A stretch of DNA of 64,000 nucleotides. Source: Clostridiales bacterium. Lineage in GTDB: Bacteria > Bacillota > Clostridia > Oscillospirales > Oscillospiraceae. The stretch spans positions 1 to 64,000 of the forward strand of contig JAQXKZ010000039.1 of assembly GCA_029010715.1 (NCBI GenBank). The letters are read 5' to 3'. This document shows positions 20,953-30,847 of this stretch, piece by piece. Made by a program: the position numbers and the translations under genes. Below the pieces are notes generated by a model. It ran no database searches and was not told the DNA's origin. It was given only the letters and a program-made list of their open reading frames with translations. How positions within the stretch are numbered: position 1 is the stretch's first letter; each line of letters starts with the position of its first letter.

Positions 20953-22802
20953 GTACGAGCTCCTTTCCCGCTCTTTGGCAGGGGAATCGAAATCAATACC
21001 TCCGTGCCCCTGCCAATCGTGCTGTTTATCTCTACACTGCCGCTTAACAGGCTCTCTATCCTGAAGCGGCAGTTTTCTATTCCGCTGCCCATACTCATCG
21101 GGGTCACGGATTTGGTGTCGAAGCCTACTCCGTTGTCACTGACCGTTATGCGGATACAGCGCTCGGCCTTCCGGACGCTCAGCTTTACTGTACCGCCGCC
21201 CGAAGGTGATTTGCGCAGACCGTGGTGTACGGCGTTTTCCACGAGGGTTTGTATAGAAAGCGGCGGTATAAGAAAATCCTCCGTCTCTATATCTGTCTCA
21301 AGATTGATCTTGTCCTCGAAGCGCAGCTTCTGCAGGGCCATATACTCGTCGATGCTGCGCAGCTCGTCCGAGAAGGGGACAAGCTTTTCATACTTGTTGA
21401 AGTCCACGCGCCGGCGCAGGAAGGAGGAGAACATGACGACAGCGTCTGCAGCTTTCTGTGGGTCGGTATAGCACAGCTCCTGTATCATAGTAAGCGTATT
21501 GTACTGAAAATGCGGCTGTATCTGGCTCGTGAGATAGGCAATCTCCGCGTTCATGAGTTTTTCCTTTGCTTCGCTTTCACGGGCCGCCGCCTCTTCGATC
21601 TTTGCAAAGCTCAGGGCCCAGAAGTTCGCATACGACATTATCGCGCAGAGCAGGGACAGCGGGAGCACGATGTAGGCCCCGTGCAGTACATGCTGCGAGG
21701 AATTGACGGCAGTCACGGCTATGCCTACGCCTATCAGAACCGTTGCGCCGGATACCCAGACAAGACCCGTGCCGCTTTTGGCGTTGATAGCGGTGCAGAT
21801 GATCTGGTATACGACAAAGACCGCGGAGAGGGTTATTATGAGTATATCCATGTCAAAATACGCACCGATGAAAAGGCGCAGCGCGATCGCCAAAAACAGC
21901 GCGCAGGTGATCGGCCAGGCTATGCGCCGGTCATATATTTCCGGAAAAATGGATATCTGCAGCTTCACCGCCGTGAGGCCAAGCGCTACAGCCACGACAG
22001 AAACGGCGATGTGCAGCTGCTCAAAGGGAATATATTCGTAAAGCGCGCTTGTGGCGCTTGACATTTCGTAATTCGCGCTCAGATAGAAGAGTCCGATAAG
22101 GATAAAGGAGCGGGAAAAAAGATAGAAGAGCCAGCGCTCGCGCAGTTTTCTCAAAAGCATCATGCCGAAAAGAAAGGCCGTGCTGAAGCCTCCCAGAGAA
22201 AGCATCCATATACTGCTGGAAAGCTCCTTGTACTGACTGTAGCATTCCTCTGTATAGAGCCAGGGACAGGCGTAAACACCAGTGAGCCAGTCGGAGCTGA
22301 CCTCCAGGACGATTTCACAGCTGCTGCCGCTGCAGATTACAGCGGCTTCCCGCATAGAGCAGTCCCGTCTCCCGCCCGCCAGGATCCCGTCCACATAGAT
22401 ACGCAGGCTCGGGGATACTCCGCTGAAATACAGAGTCAGAGGCTCGTCCGGGACGTCCTCGAGAACGATACGGTAGCTTGCCTTGCCATTTCCGCCCCAG
22501 GCGTCTTTGTCGAACATGCTCCAGTCCATTGGGAGATACTGGAGGTGATCGGGCGGCCCGGAGGAGCTGTCAGATATTATATGTACGCCCGCATAGTATT
22601 CCCAGAGTGTTTTTATGGGAAGCTTGCCCTGGGAGAGGAGCTGGTCGGAATTAACATGAAATATCTCGGTGACGTCTGAGAGCATCTTTTCGCGCCGGCT
22701 GTCATAGAAGGCGGAAAGCAGCGCCCCGACAAATATGGCGATAAGGCAGAATACGCATATAAGGCATACTATTACGTCTGTGTCCTTAAAGCTTTTGACC
22801 AT
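20949..22802 (-). CDS. Sensor histidine kinase (7TMR-DISM-like TM region + LytS-type His kinase/ATPase)
   Basis: LTSQIQPHFQYNTLTMIQELC phospho-acceptor box; IPPLSIQTLVENAVHHGLRKS and DNGVGFD ATPase motifs; N-terminal extracytoplasmic and multi-TM region. Confidence 0.88.
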   Translation of the reverse strand: MVKSFKDTDVIVCLICVFCLIAIFVGALLSAFYDSRREKMLSDVTEIFHVNSDQLLSQGKLPIKTLWEYYAGVHIISDSSSGPPDHLQYLPMDWSMFDKDAWGGNGKASYRIVLEDVPDEPLTLYFSGVSPSLRIYVDGILAGGRRDCSMREAAVICSGSSCEIVLEVSSDWLTGVYACPWLYTEECYSQYKELSSSIWMLSLGGFSTAFLFGMMLLRKLRERWLFYLFSRSFILIGLFYLSANYEMSSATSALYEYIPFEQLHIAVSVVAVALGLTAVKLQISIFPEIYDRRIAWPITCALFLAIALRLFIGAYFDMDILIITLSAVFVVYQIICTAINAKSGTGLVWVSGATVLIGVGIAVTAVNSSQHVLHGAYIVLPLSLLCAIMSYANFWALSFAKIEEAAARESEAKEKLMNAEIAYLTSQIQPHFQYNTLTMIQELCYTDPQKAADAVVMFSSFLRRRVDFNKYEKLVPFSDELRSIDEYMALQKLRFEDKINLETDIETEDFLIPPLSIQTLVENAVHHGLRKSPSGGGTVKLSVRKAERCIRITVSDNGVGFDTKSVTPMSMGSGIENCRFRIESLLSGSVEINSTIGRGTEVLISIPLPKSGKGART

Positions 22803-23147
22803 GGCGACCTCTGCAAAAGTGTAATGATTTATAATTCTACGTTTAGTATAACACGTGTATCGTTACAAGAGCGCTACATTGAACAAAAACGGCAGTGTAC
22901 ACAAAAAAATATATAATAAAGCAGCAAAACGACGGATTTGGGCGCATATGTGCGCCGGAAAATTGGAAGCTGAGAAGCGAAAACCTCTTGTCAAAATGCC
23001 CAAACAGCTAAAAAAACCACGTTTTTTCGCAAAAACAGAGTTGTGTTTCTGTAACGATGATGTTATGTGACAGGTGCTACGATTAACACAGTTTACAGGC
23101 ATTTCGCAATAAGCCTTATGTACGGAAAAAAATCAGGGAGGAAAACT

Positions 23148-24374
23148 ATGGCGAAAGTAATCAAATGCGGCAAGCTGTTTGACGCCGTTGACGGAAAAGT
23201 GAAGCTGAACAAGCTGATTTTCATCGAGGGCAACACAATCACACGCGTGGAAGATCAGGGAAACTGGAAACCGGCAGCGGGGGATGAGGTCATAGATCTC
23301 AGCGAACGCTTCGTTATGCCCGGACTTATCGACACGCACGTTCATCTGGGCTTCAGCGGGAAGCCGGCTATCGTTGAGCTGGCTGAGCCGAACGAGCTTG
23401 TGACCGTGAAGGGAATAAAGAACGCCCAGGACGATCTTATGGGCGGCTTTACGACCGTCAGGGATGAGGGATTCCCCTCGCTCATGGGCAGCCAGGCTAT
23501 AAGAGACGGTATCAATCAGGGGCTTGTCTGGGGACCGAGAGTGTTCTCAAGCGCGACCTTTGTCACCCAGACCGGCGGCCACCTCGCGGTAAACTATCCG
23601 CAGGACCGCTTCGGCCAGCAGACCTTTAAGCCCGTGGGCACTGCCGACGGCCCCACGGAGGTGCGCACAGCCTGCCGCGCGATGCTCAAGGCCGGAGCCG
23701 ACCAGATAAAGATCATGGCCACCGGAGGCGTGCTCAGCAACAGCGGCGGCGTCGGAGAGCAGAATATGAGCTATGACGAGATCGTCGCGGCGGTCGAGGT
23801 AGGACGGATGCATAACCGCCTTGTCTCCTGCCATGCCCACGGTACCGCCGGCATTACGGCGGCTGCGAAGGCAGGCGTTTCATCCATTGAGCACTGCACC
23901 ATGGTAGACGATGAGGGCATTGAATACATGCTCGAAAACAAGGTCACCGCCGTGCCGACTTTCAACGTTCTTCGCGTGCTTGCCAACGGCGAGCCGTACG
24001 GCGTTGCACGTTCCTCCGCCCAGAAAGCTGCATTTCTGGTCCCGAAGCATGCCGAAAACATCAGGAAAGCCTATGAGAGAGGCGTGCGTATAGTGTTCGG
24101 TACCGACACAGGTACTCCGCTCGGCCTGCATGGCCGGCAGCATCCTGAGTTCGAACTCATGGTAAACGCCGGCATATCCGCCGAGGATACATTGCTCTCG
24201 GCAACCAGATATGCAGCGGAGATGCTTATGTGGGATGACAGGCTCGGCACCCTCCAGGAGGGTAAGCTTGCCGATATCGTTGCAATAAACGGCGACCCGA
24301 TGCAGGACATGTCCGTTATCTGCAGCGAGAATATAAGCTTCATCATGAAAGATGGCGTCATCTACAAGGGATAA
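23148..24374 (+). CDS. Amidohydrolase family protein (imidazolonepropionase/prolidase-like)
   Basis: VMPGLIDTHVHLG, QIKIMATGGVLS, SCHAHG, SIEHCTM, VFGTDTGTP; SD gggagg before ATG 23148. Confidence 0.9.
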   Translation: MAKVIKCGKLFDAVDGKVKLNKLIFIEGNTITRVEDQGNWKPAAGDEVIDLSERFVMPGLIDTHVHLGFSGKPAIVELAEPNELVTVKGIKNAQDDLMGGFTTVRDEGFPSLMGSQAIRDGINQGLVWGPRVFSSATFVTQTGGHLAVNYPQDRFGQQTFKPVGTADGPTEVRTACRAMLKAGADQIKIMATGGVLSNSGGVGEQNMSYDEIVAAVEVGRMHNRLVSCHAHGTAGITAAAKAGVSSIEHCTMVDDEGIEYMLENKVTAVPTFNVLRVLANGEPYGVARSSAQKAAFLVPKHAENIRKAYERGVRIVFGTDTGTPLGLHGRQHPEFELMVNAGISAEDTLLSATRYAAEMLMWDDRLGTLQEGKLADIVAINGDPMQDMSVICSENISFIMKDGVIYKG

Positions 24375-24398
24375 GTTATCTGAGACAAGGAGAAATTT

Positions 24399-25682
24399 AT
24401 GGAAACAAAAAAGAAATCGAAATTCCATTACGGCTTTGTGGTCGTAGTCGGCGGATTCGTTATTATGGCGCTGCTTCATTCAATGCTGCAGACCTGCTTC
24501 AGCCTTTTCCTCGTTCCCGTCACTGAAAAGATGGGAATACTCAGAACCCAGTTCAGCCTCTGCTCCAGCGTCGTGGCCGTGGTCACAATGCTCATGTCAC
24601 CCAAGATGGGCAAGCTGCTCGGCGCGAAAAACACAAGGCTTGTGTTTACCCTGTGCGTGGCCGGCATGGGCCTGTCCTATGCCAGCTATTCCCTCGCGAC
24701 AAAGATATGGCACATGTATATAAGCGCGGCCTTTGTCGGCGCTTTCTCCTGCGGCGCTGTCGCAATGCCGGTTTCTATAATAATCGCCAACTGGTTCAAG
24801 CGCGGCCGCGGCACTGCGATGAGCATAGCTCTGGCCGGCTCCGGTATCGGCGGCACGGTAATTACCCCGATACTTAACAAGATCATTACCAACAGCGGCT
24901 ACAGCCACGCCTTTCTGGTTTTCGGCATCGCGATGATTGTCATTGAGGTTCCCATTGCGTACTTTGTCATGCGTCCAAAGCCGGAGGACATGGGCATGAA
25001 GCCCTATGGCGCCGATGACGAAAACGAGCCGGCAGGCGAGAAAAAGAAAGCCTCAAAGCCGACCGTACAGCTGGACGTCACCCTTGGAGAGCTCAAAAAG
25101 CAGCCGTTCTTCTATGTGTACCTGCTCGGCATATTCGCGATGTGCATCTGCGGCTACGGCAGCCTCGGACAGCTCTCCGCTTCACTTACCGACTCCTACG
25201 GCTCGACGTTTTCCGCGGCGATCGTTTCTTTCTTCCTGCTTGTTCTGACACCTGCAAAGATATCCCTCGGATGGATGTATGATAAGCTGGGGTCCAAGTT
25301 CGGTACCGTGTACGTCATGACTGTGTACGCCGTGGCCTTTGCACTGCTGGCCTTCTTCACGAACAGCCCCGCTGTCATGTATGTGATGGCCGTCCTCTTC
25401 TCCATAGGTATCAGCAGCGGCACCGTCTCCCCCTCCGTAGTTACCGCGGCAACCTTCGGTTCAAAGGATTACGGCGCAATCTTCGGCTTTGTAAACTTCT
25501 TCTGCATGGCGGCCATGGTCGTAGGCAGCCCGTCCATTGCTGCGGTATATGATTTTACCGGTTCTTACCGTATCGCCTGGCTTGCATGTCTCGCGCTTTG
25601 CATTGTCTCCATCATTTGCCTCTCCTATGCGGACGCACGCTGCAGGAAGGTCTTTGCCGACCGCATAGTAAAGGCGGAGTAA
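24399..25682 (+). CDS. MFS transporter (paralogue of 18905-20164)
   Basis: 12-TM MFS ORF with strong motif identity to the 18905 ORF. Confidence 0.9.
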   Translation: METKKKSKFHYGFVVVVGGFVIMALLHSMLQTCFSLFLVPVTEKMGILRTQFSLCSSVVAVVTMLMSPKMGKLLGAKNTRLVFTLCVAGMGLSYASYSLATKIWHMYISAAFVGAFSCGAVAMPVSIIIANWFKRGRGTAMSIALAGSGIGGTVITPILNKIITNSGYSHAFLVFGIAMIVIEVPIAYFVMRPKPEDMGMKPYGADDENEPAGEKKKASKPTVQLDVTLGELKKQPFFYVYLLGIFAMCICGYGSLGQLSASLTDSYGSTFSAAIVSFFLLVLTPAKISLGWMYDKLGSKFGTVYVMTVYAVAFALLAFFTNSPAVMYVMAVLFSIGISSGTVSPSVVTAATFGSKDYGAIFGFVNFFCMAAMVVGSPSIAAVYDFTGSYRIAWLACLALCIVSIICLSYADARCRKVFADRIVKAE

Positions 25683-25763
25683 TATTCGATACTTCTCTCA
25701 AAATCCTCATATTCCCAAAGGCGAAAGGACCGCACCTTCCGGTGCGGTCCTTTTGCAGGTTGA

Positions 25764-28700
25764 TCAGAAATCGAAGAGGGTTATCTGGCTCGTATCCGGC
25801 ATATCGCCGAGAGCGCCGATGGTTTTGAGCTGGTCAAGATGGGTCTGGCTGACCTTGGGACAGGCGTGGCTGAGCTCCTCTATCGAGATAAAGTGCGTGC
25901 TCATGTCCTTGCAGCGGGCAAGATCGAGCGCCGCGGTCTCGCCGAGACCGGCGATCGACACGAAGGGGGGACGGAGCTTACCATCCTCGGTTATGAGAAA
26001 CTTCGTGGCGTCGGATTTGTACAGGTCGATGGGGGCGAACTCGAAGCCGCGCATGTTGAACTCGTACACCGCCTCCATCGTGACAAGCAGATCCTCCTCG
26101 TTGGCGGTGAGGGTCGGACGGCGGCGCATCTCGTTGATCTTGCGGCGCACCGCGTCGGCACCGCCGGTCATCATGCCGGCGTCGAAGCCGCCCTTCTGGC
26201 TGCGCCGGTAAAAGTAGGCGCTGTAGAAGGCCAGCGGCAGGTGTACCTTGAACCAGGCTATACGGAAGGCCATCATGACGTAGGCCACGGCGTGGGCCTT
26301 CGGGAAGAGATAGGCGATCTTGCGGCAGGACTCGATATACCAGTCGGGTACGCCCCTGTCGCGCATCTGCTGCTCGGCGTCGTCGGGGAATTTGCCGCTC
26401 TTCTTGACCTTGCCCTTTCGCACTGCCTCCATAGTCTTAAAGGCAAGGGACGGCTCTATGCCGACGGAAATCAGCTGGATCATGATATCGTCGCGGCAGC
26501 CGACAGTCTCGTTAACGGTGGCGACCTTGTTGACGATAAGGTCGCGGATGTTGCCGGCCCAGACGTCGGTGCCGTGGGAGAAGCCGGAAAGCCGTATCAG
26601 GGTATCGAACTGCCGGGGCTGGGTGTCGACAAGCATCTGGCGCGTGAACGGGGTGCCGAATTCGGGGATACCGATGGTGCCGGTCCTGCCGATGATGGGG
26701 TCGTCGTCCGGCAGGCCAAGCACGGCGGGAGATGTGAATATCGACATTGTATCCGGGTCAGACAGGGATATCAGCTGCGCGTTTACGCGTTTCCCGAGCT
26801 GCTCGGACATGTCCTCCATCATACGGATCATCGTCGGGTCATCGTGGCCGAGCTCATCGAGCTTGAGGAGGTTTGCCTCCATGCAGTGATATTCAAAATG
26901 CGTGGTTATGATGTCGCTGTTCGGGTCGTCCGCCGGGTGCTGGACAGGGCAGAAGTCTGTCACATCCATATCCTGCGGAATGACGACAAGGCCGCCGGGG
27001 TGCTGGCCGGTCGTGCGCTTGATGCCGACAAGGCCCTGGGCGAGACGGTTTTCCTCGGCTTTGGTGGCTGTGGCGTTGTGCTCCTCGAGGTATTTTTTGA
27101 CATAGCCGTAGGCAGTCTTTTCGGCCAGCGTGCCAATGGTCCCGGCGCGGAAAACGTGGTCGGAGCCGAAAAGAACCTCTGTGTATTTATGCGCCTTGGC
27201 CTGATATTCACCGGAGAAGTTCAGGTCGATATCGGGAGTTTTTTCATTACCGGGAAAGCCCAGGAAAGTCTCAAAGGGGATATCAAAACCGTCCCGGCGC
27301 ATACGTGTGCCGCACTCCGGACAATCTTTCTCGGGCATGTCCGCGCCGCAGCCGTAGCTGCCGTCGGTTATGAACTCGCTGTGACAGCACCTGGGGCAGA
27401 CATAGTGCGGCGGGAGGGAGTTGACCTCGGTGATGCCGGACATGTAAGCCACTATTGACGAGCCGACGCTGCCGCGGCTGCCGACCAGATAGCCGTGTTC
27501 AAGAGAATTCTGAACAAGCTTCTGGGCGGACATGTATATGACGTCGTAGCTGTGGTCGAGTATGGTGTTGAGCTCGATATCCACGCGCTCCTGCACGATC
27601 TTCGGCGGATTTTCGCCGTAGATGCGGTGCATCTTCGTGTAGACCAGGTTCTTGAGATCTTCCGCCGAGTTTTCGATCTTCGGCGGAAACAGCTCCCTGG
27701 GCAGCAGCTGTATCGGCTCGATCTGGTCGGCGATGGCGCGCGTGTTGGTGACGACGACCTCTTTGGCCGTTTCCTCGCCGAGATAGGCAAACTCCGCGAG
27801 CATCTCGTCCGTCGTGCGGAAGTATATCGGGCAGTCACGGTCGGCGTCGGAGAATTTCTTGGCGGACTGAAGTATCTTGCGGTACTGCTCGTCCTCCGGA
27901 TCGAGAAAGTGCACGTCGGAAGCGGCAATGACGGGTTTGCCAAGCTCGCGGCCCAGCTCGAGGATGGTGCGGTTGTAGTCCTGCAGCACCCTGACGTCGC
28001 TGACGGCGCCGTTATCGACGAGGAAGCCGTTGTTGCAGATGGGCTGAATCTCCAGATAATCGTAAAAGGAGGCTATCCTTTTGAGCTCCTTATGGCTTGC
28101 GCCCTTCATGACCGCGCCGTAGAGTTCGCCCATACCGCAGGCAGATCCTACAAGTATGCCCTCGCGGTGCTGGATAAGCAGGCTCTTGGGGATGGTGGGC
28201 GTGCGGTGGAAGTATTTGAGGTATGACTGGGAGATCATCTCATAGAGATTCTTCAGGCCCCTGCGGTTCTTCACCAGAAGTATCATGTGGTAGCTCTTGG
28301 CCACGTCGGTCCGGCGCAGGGAGTGGTAGATGGTTTCAATATCGTCGACGGTCGCGGCGCCCTGCCGGGTGAGCATGGGCAGAAACTTGCCCATCATGCG
28401 CGCAACGACCATGGCGTCGTCGGACGCGCGGTGATGGTTGAACTGCGGCAGGCCGAGGTGGTTGGAGACTATATCGAGCTTGAAGCGCTTCAGCTCGGGC
28501 AGCAGCGCCTGAGACAGGGCCAGCGTATCAATGAAAACCGGCGAAAACTTCAGCCCCTGGCGGTTGGCCGCCGCGGTCATGAAGCCGACGTCAAAGTGTG
28601 CATTATGCGCAATGATGGGCCGGTCGCCGATGAAGTCCATGAACATCTGCATGGCTTCCCTTTCCTTCGGCGCGCCGGCGACGTCGCTGTCGCGGATACC

Positions 28701-29783
28701 TGTGAGCTGGGTTATGTCGGGCGGGATATGACGCTCCGGGTCGACAAAGGTGTTGAATACCTTTTTAATCTCGGTACCGGAGAAGATGATCGCGCCAATC
28801 TCGGTCATGCGGTCGTTCATCGCGTTGAGCCCGGTGGTCTCGATGTCGAAGGCGACAAACTCGGTGTCGAGCGGAAGCCTGCTCTTGCCGATAACGGCGC
28901 TGTTGCCGTCCATGTCGTTAACAAAGTAGCACTCCTCGCCGTAGATGATCTTGACTTTATATTTGTCGCCGGCCTTCCACATGTCCGGAAAAGCCTGAGC
29001 GACACCGTGGTCGGTGACCGCGATGGCGGGCATGCCCCAGTAGGCCGCGCGTTCGACAATGGCTTCGGGATCCGTCAGCGCGTCAAGCGCCGAAAAACGG
29101 GTGTGCATATGCAGCTCGACACGCTTCTCGGGGGCGTTGTCGGGACGGATATAGCGCTTGCCCTTCATTATGCTGCGCGGGTCGATGACCATATCGTCAT
29201 CGTATTTCGAATATATTACCTCGCCCTGAACTATGACGTGATCGCCTTTTTTGATCTTGTCTATCACGCTCCGGTCGTCCTCGGAACGCAGAAAGCGCGA
29301 GACGCGGATGGAGTTTGTGCGGTCGGTTATATCAAAGCAGAGCACGGCGCTGCCGCGCTTGGCGAGCGTGCGGCTCGTGACGTCGACCACATCGCCCTCG
29401 ACGGTGACTCTGCCTGACTCGAGCGTGAGCGTGTTCATCGGGACGGGGTGCTGCTTTATGGCCCTGCCCATGAGCACGTCGCCCTGCGGCCTGCCGCCGG
29501 ACGGCGCGGAGACCCGGACGGCGGGAGAAGAGGCGCGCTGCAGCCGCGGATAGTCGGGGACAATGCCGACAGAGCTCAGGCCGTAATCGGACCTGAGCCT
29601 GGCGCTTATGGAGCTTATATCCACCGGAGAGGGCATCGAGGCGAACCACGCGCAGATGCTCATAGACATTTCAGCCGTGTCCACCCGGACATCGGTCACG
29701 TAGGCCCTGTCCAGCCCGCCGGCCGAGCCGGCCATATCGGCGCAGCCCGGAAATATGGTCAGAAATGGGGTATGCTCGCTCAT
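25764..29783 (-). CDS. polC: DNA polymerase III PolC-type alpha subunit
   Basis: VELHMHTRFSALDAL PHP, embedded exonuclease FVAFDIETTGLNAMNDRMTEIGA, TPDIDLNFSGEYQAKAH, zinc CPRCCHSEF..CPECGTRM. Confidence 0.97.
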   Translation of the reverse strand: MSEHTPFLTIFPGCADMAGSAGGLDRAYVTDVRVDTAEMSMSICAWFASMPSPVDISSISARLRSDYGLSSVGIVPDYPRLQRASSPAVRVSAPSGGRPQGDVLMGRAIKQHPVPMNTLTLESGRVTVEGDVVDVTSRTLAKRGSAVLCFDITDRTNSIRVSRFLRSEDDRSVIDKIKKGDHVIVQGEVIYSKYDDDMVIDPRSIMKGKRYIRPDNAPEKRVELHMHTRFSALDALTDPEAIVERAAYWGMPAIAVTDHGVAQAFPDMWKAGDKYKVKIIYGEECYFVNDMDGNSAVIGKSRLPLDTEFVAFDIETTGLNAMNDRMTEIGAIIFSGTEIKKVFNTFVDPERHIPPDITQLTGIRDSDVAGAPKEREAMQMFMDFIGDRPIIAHNAHFDVGFMTAAANRQGLKFSPVFIDTLALSQALLPELKRFKLDIVSNHLGLPQFNHHRASDDAMVVARMMGKFLPMLTRQGAATVDDIETIYHSLRRTDVAKSYHMILLVKNRRGLKNLYEMISQSYLKYFHRTPTIPKSLLIQHREGILVGSACGMGELYGAVMKGASHKELKRIASFYDYLEIQPICNNGFLVDNGAVSDVRVLQDYNRTILELGRELGKPVIAASDVHFLDPEDEQYRKILQSAKKFSDADRDCPIYFRTTDEMLAEFAYLGEETAKEVVVTNTRAIADQIEPIQLLPRELFPPKIENSAEDLKNLVYTKMHRIYGENPPKIVQERVDIELNTILDHSYDVIYMSAQKLVQNSLEHGYLVGSRGSVGSSIVAYMSGITEVNSLPPHYVCPRCCHSEFITDGSYGCGADMPEKDCPECGTRMRRDGFDIPFETFLGFPGNEKTPDIDLNFSGEYQAKAHKYTEVLFGSDHVFRAGTIGTLAEKTAYGYVKKYLEEHNATATKAEENRLAQGLVGIKRTTGQHPGGLVVIPQDMDVTDFCPVQHPADDPNSDIITTHFEYHCMEANLLKLDELGHDDPTMIRMMEDMSEQLGKRVNAQLISLSDPDTMSIFTSPAVLGLPDDDPIIGRTGTIGIPEFGTPFTRQMLVDTQPRQFDTLIRLSGFSHGTDVWAGNIRDLIVNKVATVNETVGCRDDIMIQLISVGIEPSLAFKTMEAVRKGKVKKSGKFPDDAEQQMRDRGVPDWYIESCRKIAYLFPKAHAVAYVMMAFRIAWFKVHLPLAFYSAYFYRRSQKGGFDAGMMTGGADAVRRKINEMRRRPTLTANEEDLLVTMEAVYEFNMRGFEFAPIDLYKSDATKFLITEDGKLRPPFVSIAGLGETAALDLARCKDMSTHFISIEELSHACPKVSQTHLDQLKTIGALGDMPDTSQITLFDF

Positions 29784-30847
29784 GCCTTACCTTCCTCGTC
29801 GCTGTTAATGAGATCAAGCAGACGGCCGCAGAGCTCCTCATAGGGGTATGTACCGAGTACCTGTCCTTTCCTGAACAGCAGCCCTTTGCCCTTGCCGCCG
29901 GCGATGCCGTAGTCGGCCTCGCGGGCCTCGCCGGGGCCGTTGACCACGCAGCCCATGACGGCGACGGTAATATCGCGGTCGAGCTTGCCGACGCGGTTTT
30001 CGACTTCGGTCGCGAGAGAGATGAGATCGATCTCGGTCCTGCCGCAGGTGGGGCAGGAGACAAAACGCACGCCGCCGGGTCTGAGGCCCGCGGCCCTGAC
30101 GATCGCAATGCCGGCGCTGACCTCTTTGACGGGGTCGGCGGTCAGGGAGACGCGGATGGTGTTGCCGATGCCCTCGCACAGAAGAGTACCGATGCCGACG
30201 GCGGACTGTATCGTGCCGTTCCATTCGGTGCCGGTCTCGGTGACGCCGAGGTGCAGCGGATAATTGAAGGTTTCGGCCGCGAGGCGGTAGGCGGCCACGG
30301 TCAGAGGAACCGAGGAGGACTTCATTGAGATACAGATATCGTCGAAGTCACAGCGCTCCAGCAGCACCGCGTGGCGCTTCGCGCTCTCGACGAGCGCCTC
30401 GGGGCAGGGATGGGAGTATTTTTCGAGCAGATCCTTTTCAAGACTGCCGGCGTTGACGCCGATGCGGATGGGTATATTGTGTCTGCGGCAGGCGTCGGCC
30501 ACGGCCCTGACGTTTTCGTCCGAACCGATGTTGCCGGGATTGATGCGGATCTTGTCGATGCCGCGCTCGGCGGCCTCAAGGGCGAGGCGGTAGTCAAAAT
30601 GGATATCGGCGACGAGAGGTACGGAGACCTGCTCTTTGATGGCGGAGACGGCCCTTGCCGACTCCATATCCGGCAGCGCTATTCGCACGATGTCCGCGCC
30701 GGCGGTCTGCATGGCCTTGATCTGCGCAACGGTCGCCTCGACATCCCGGGTCCTGGTATTGCACATGGTCTGGACGGAGACCGGGGCGCCGCCGCCGATC
30801 CGGACTCCGCCGACCTTTATTTTCTTTACTGTGTCTCTCTTATTCAT
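29780..30847 (-). CDS. ispG: (E)-4-hydroxy-3-methylbut-2-enyl-diphosphate synthase
   Basis: VKVGGVRIGGGAPVSVQTMCNT, DIHFDYRLALEA, FVSCPTCGRTEIDL, MGCVVNGPGEAREAD; start 30847 preferred over the longer ORF. Confidence 0.97.
   Translation of the reverse strand: MNKRDTVKKIKVGGVRIGGGAPVSVQTMCNTRTRDVEATVAQIKAMQTAGADIVRIALPDMESARAVSAIKEQVSVPLVADIHFDYRLALEAAERGIDKIRINPGNIGSDENVRAVADACRRHNIPIRIGVNAGSLEKDLLEKYSHPCPEALVESAKRHAVLLERCDFDDICISMKSSSVPLTVAAYRLAAETFNYPLHLGVTETGTEWNGTIQSAVGIGTLLCEGIGNTIRVSLTADPVKEVSAGIAIVRAAGLRPGGVRFVSCPTCGRTEIDLISLATEVENRVGKLDRDITVAVMGCVVNGPGEAREADYGIAGGKGKGLLFRKGQVLGTYPYEELCGRLLDLINSDEEGKA

Noticed and set aside
20470-21471. 333-aa plus-strand ORF opposite the response regulator/kinase
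   Set aside because: Antisense shadow; no coding signals of its own
25839-29417. Long plus-strand ORFs (539, 243, 376 aa) opposite polC
   Set aside because: Antisense shadows of an unambiguous polC; no independent SD or domain
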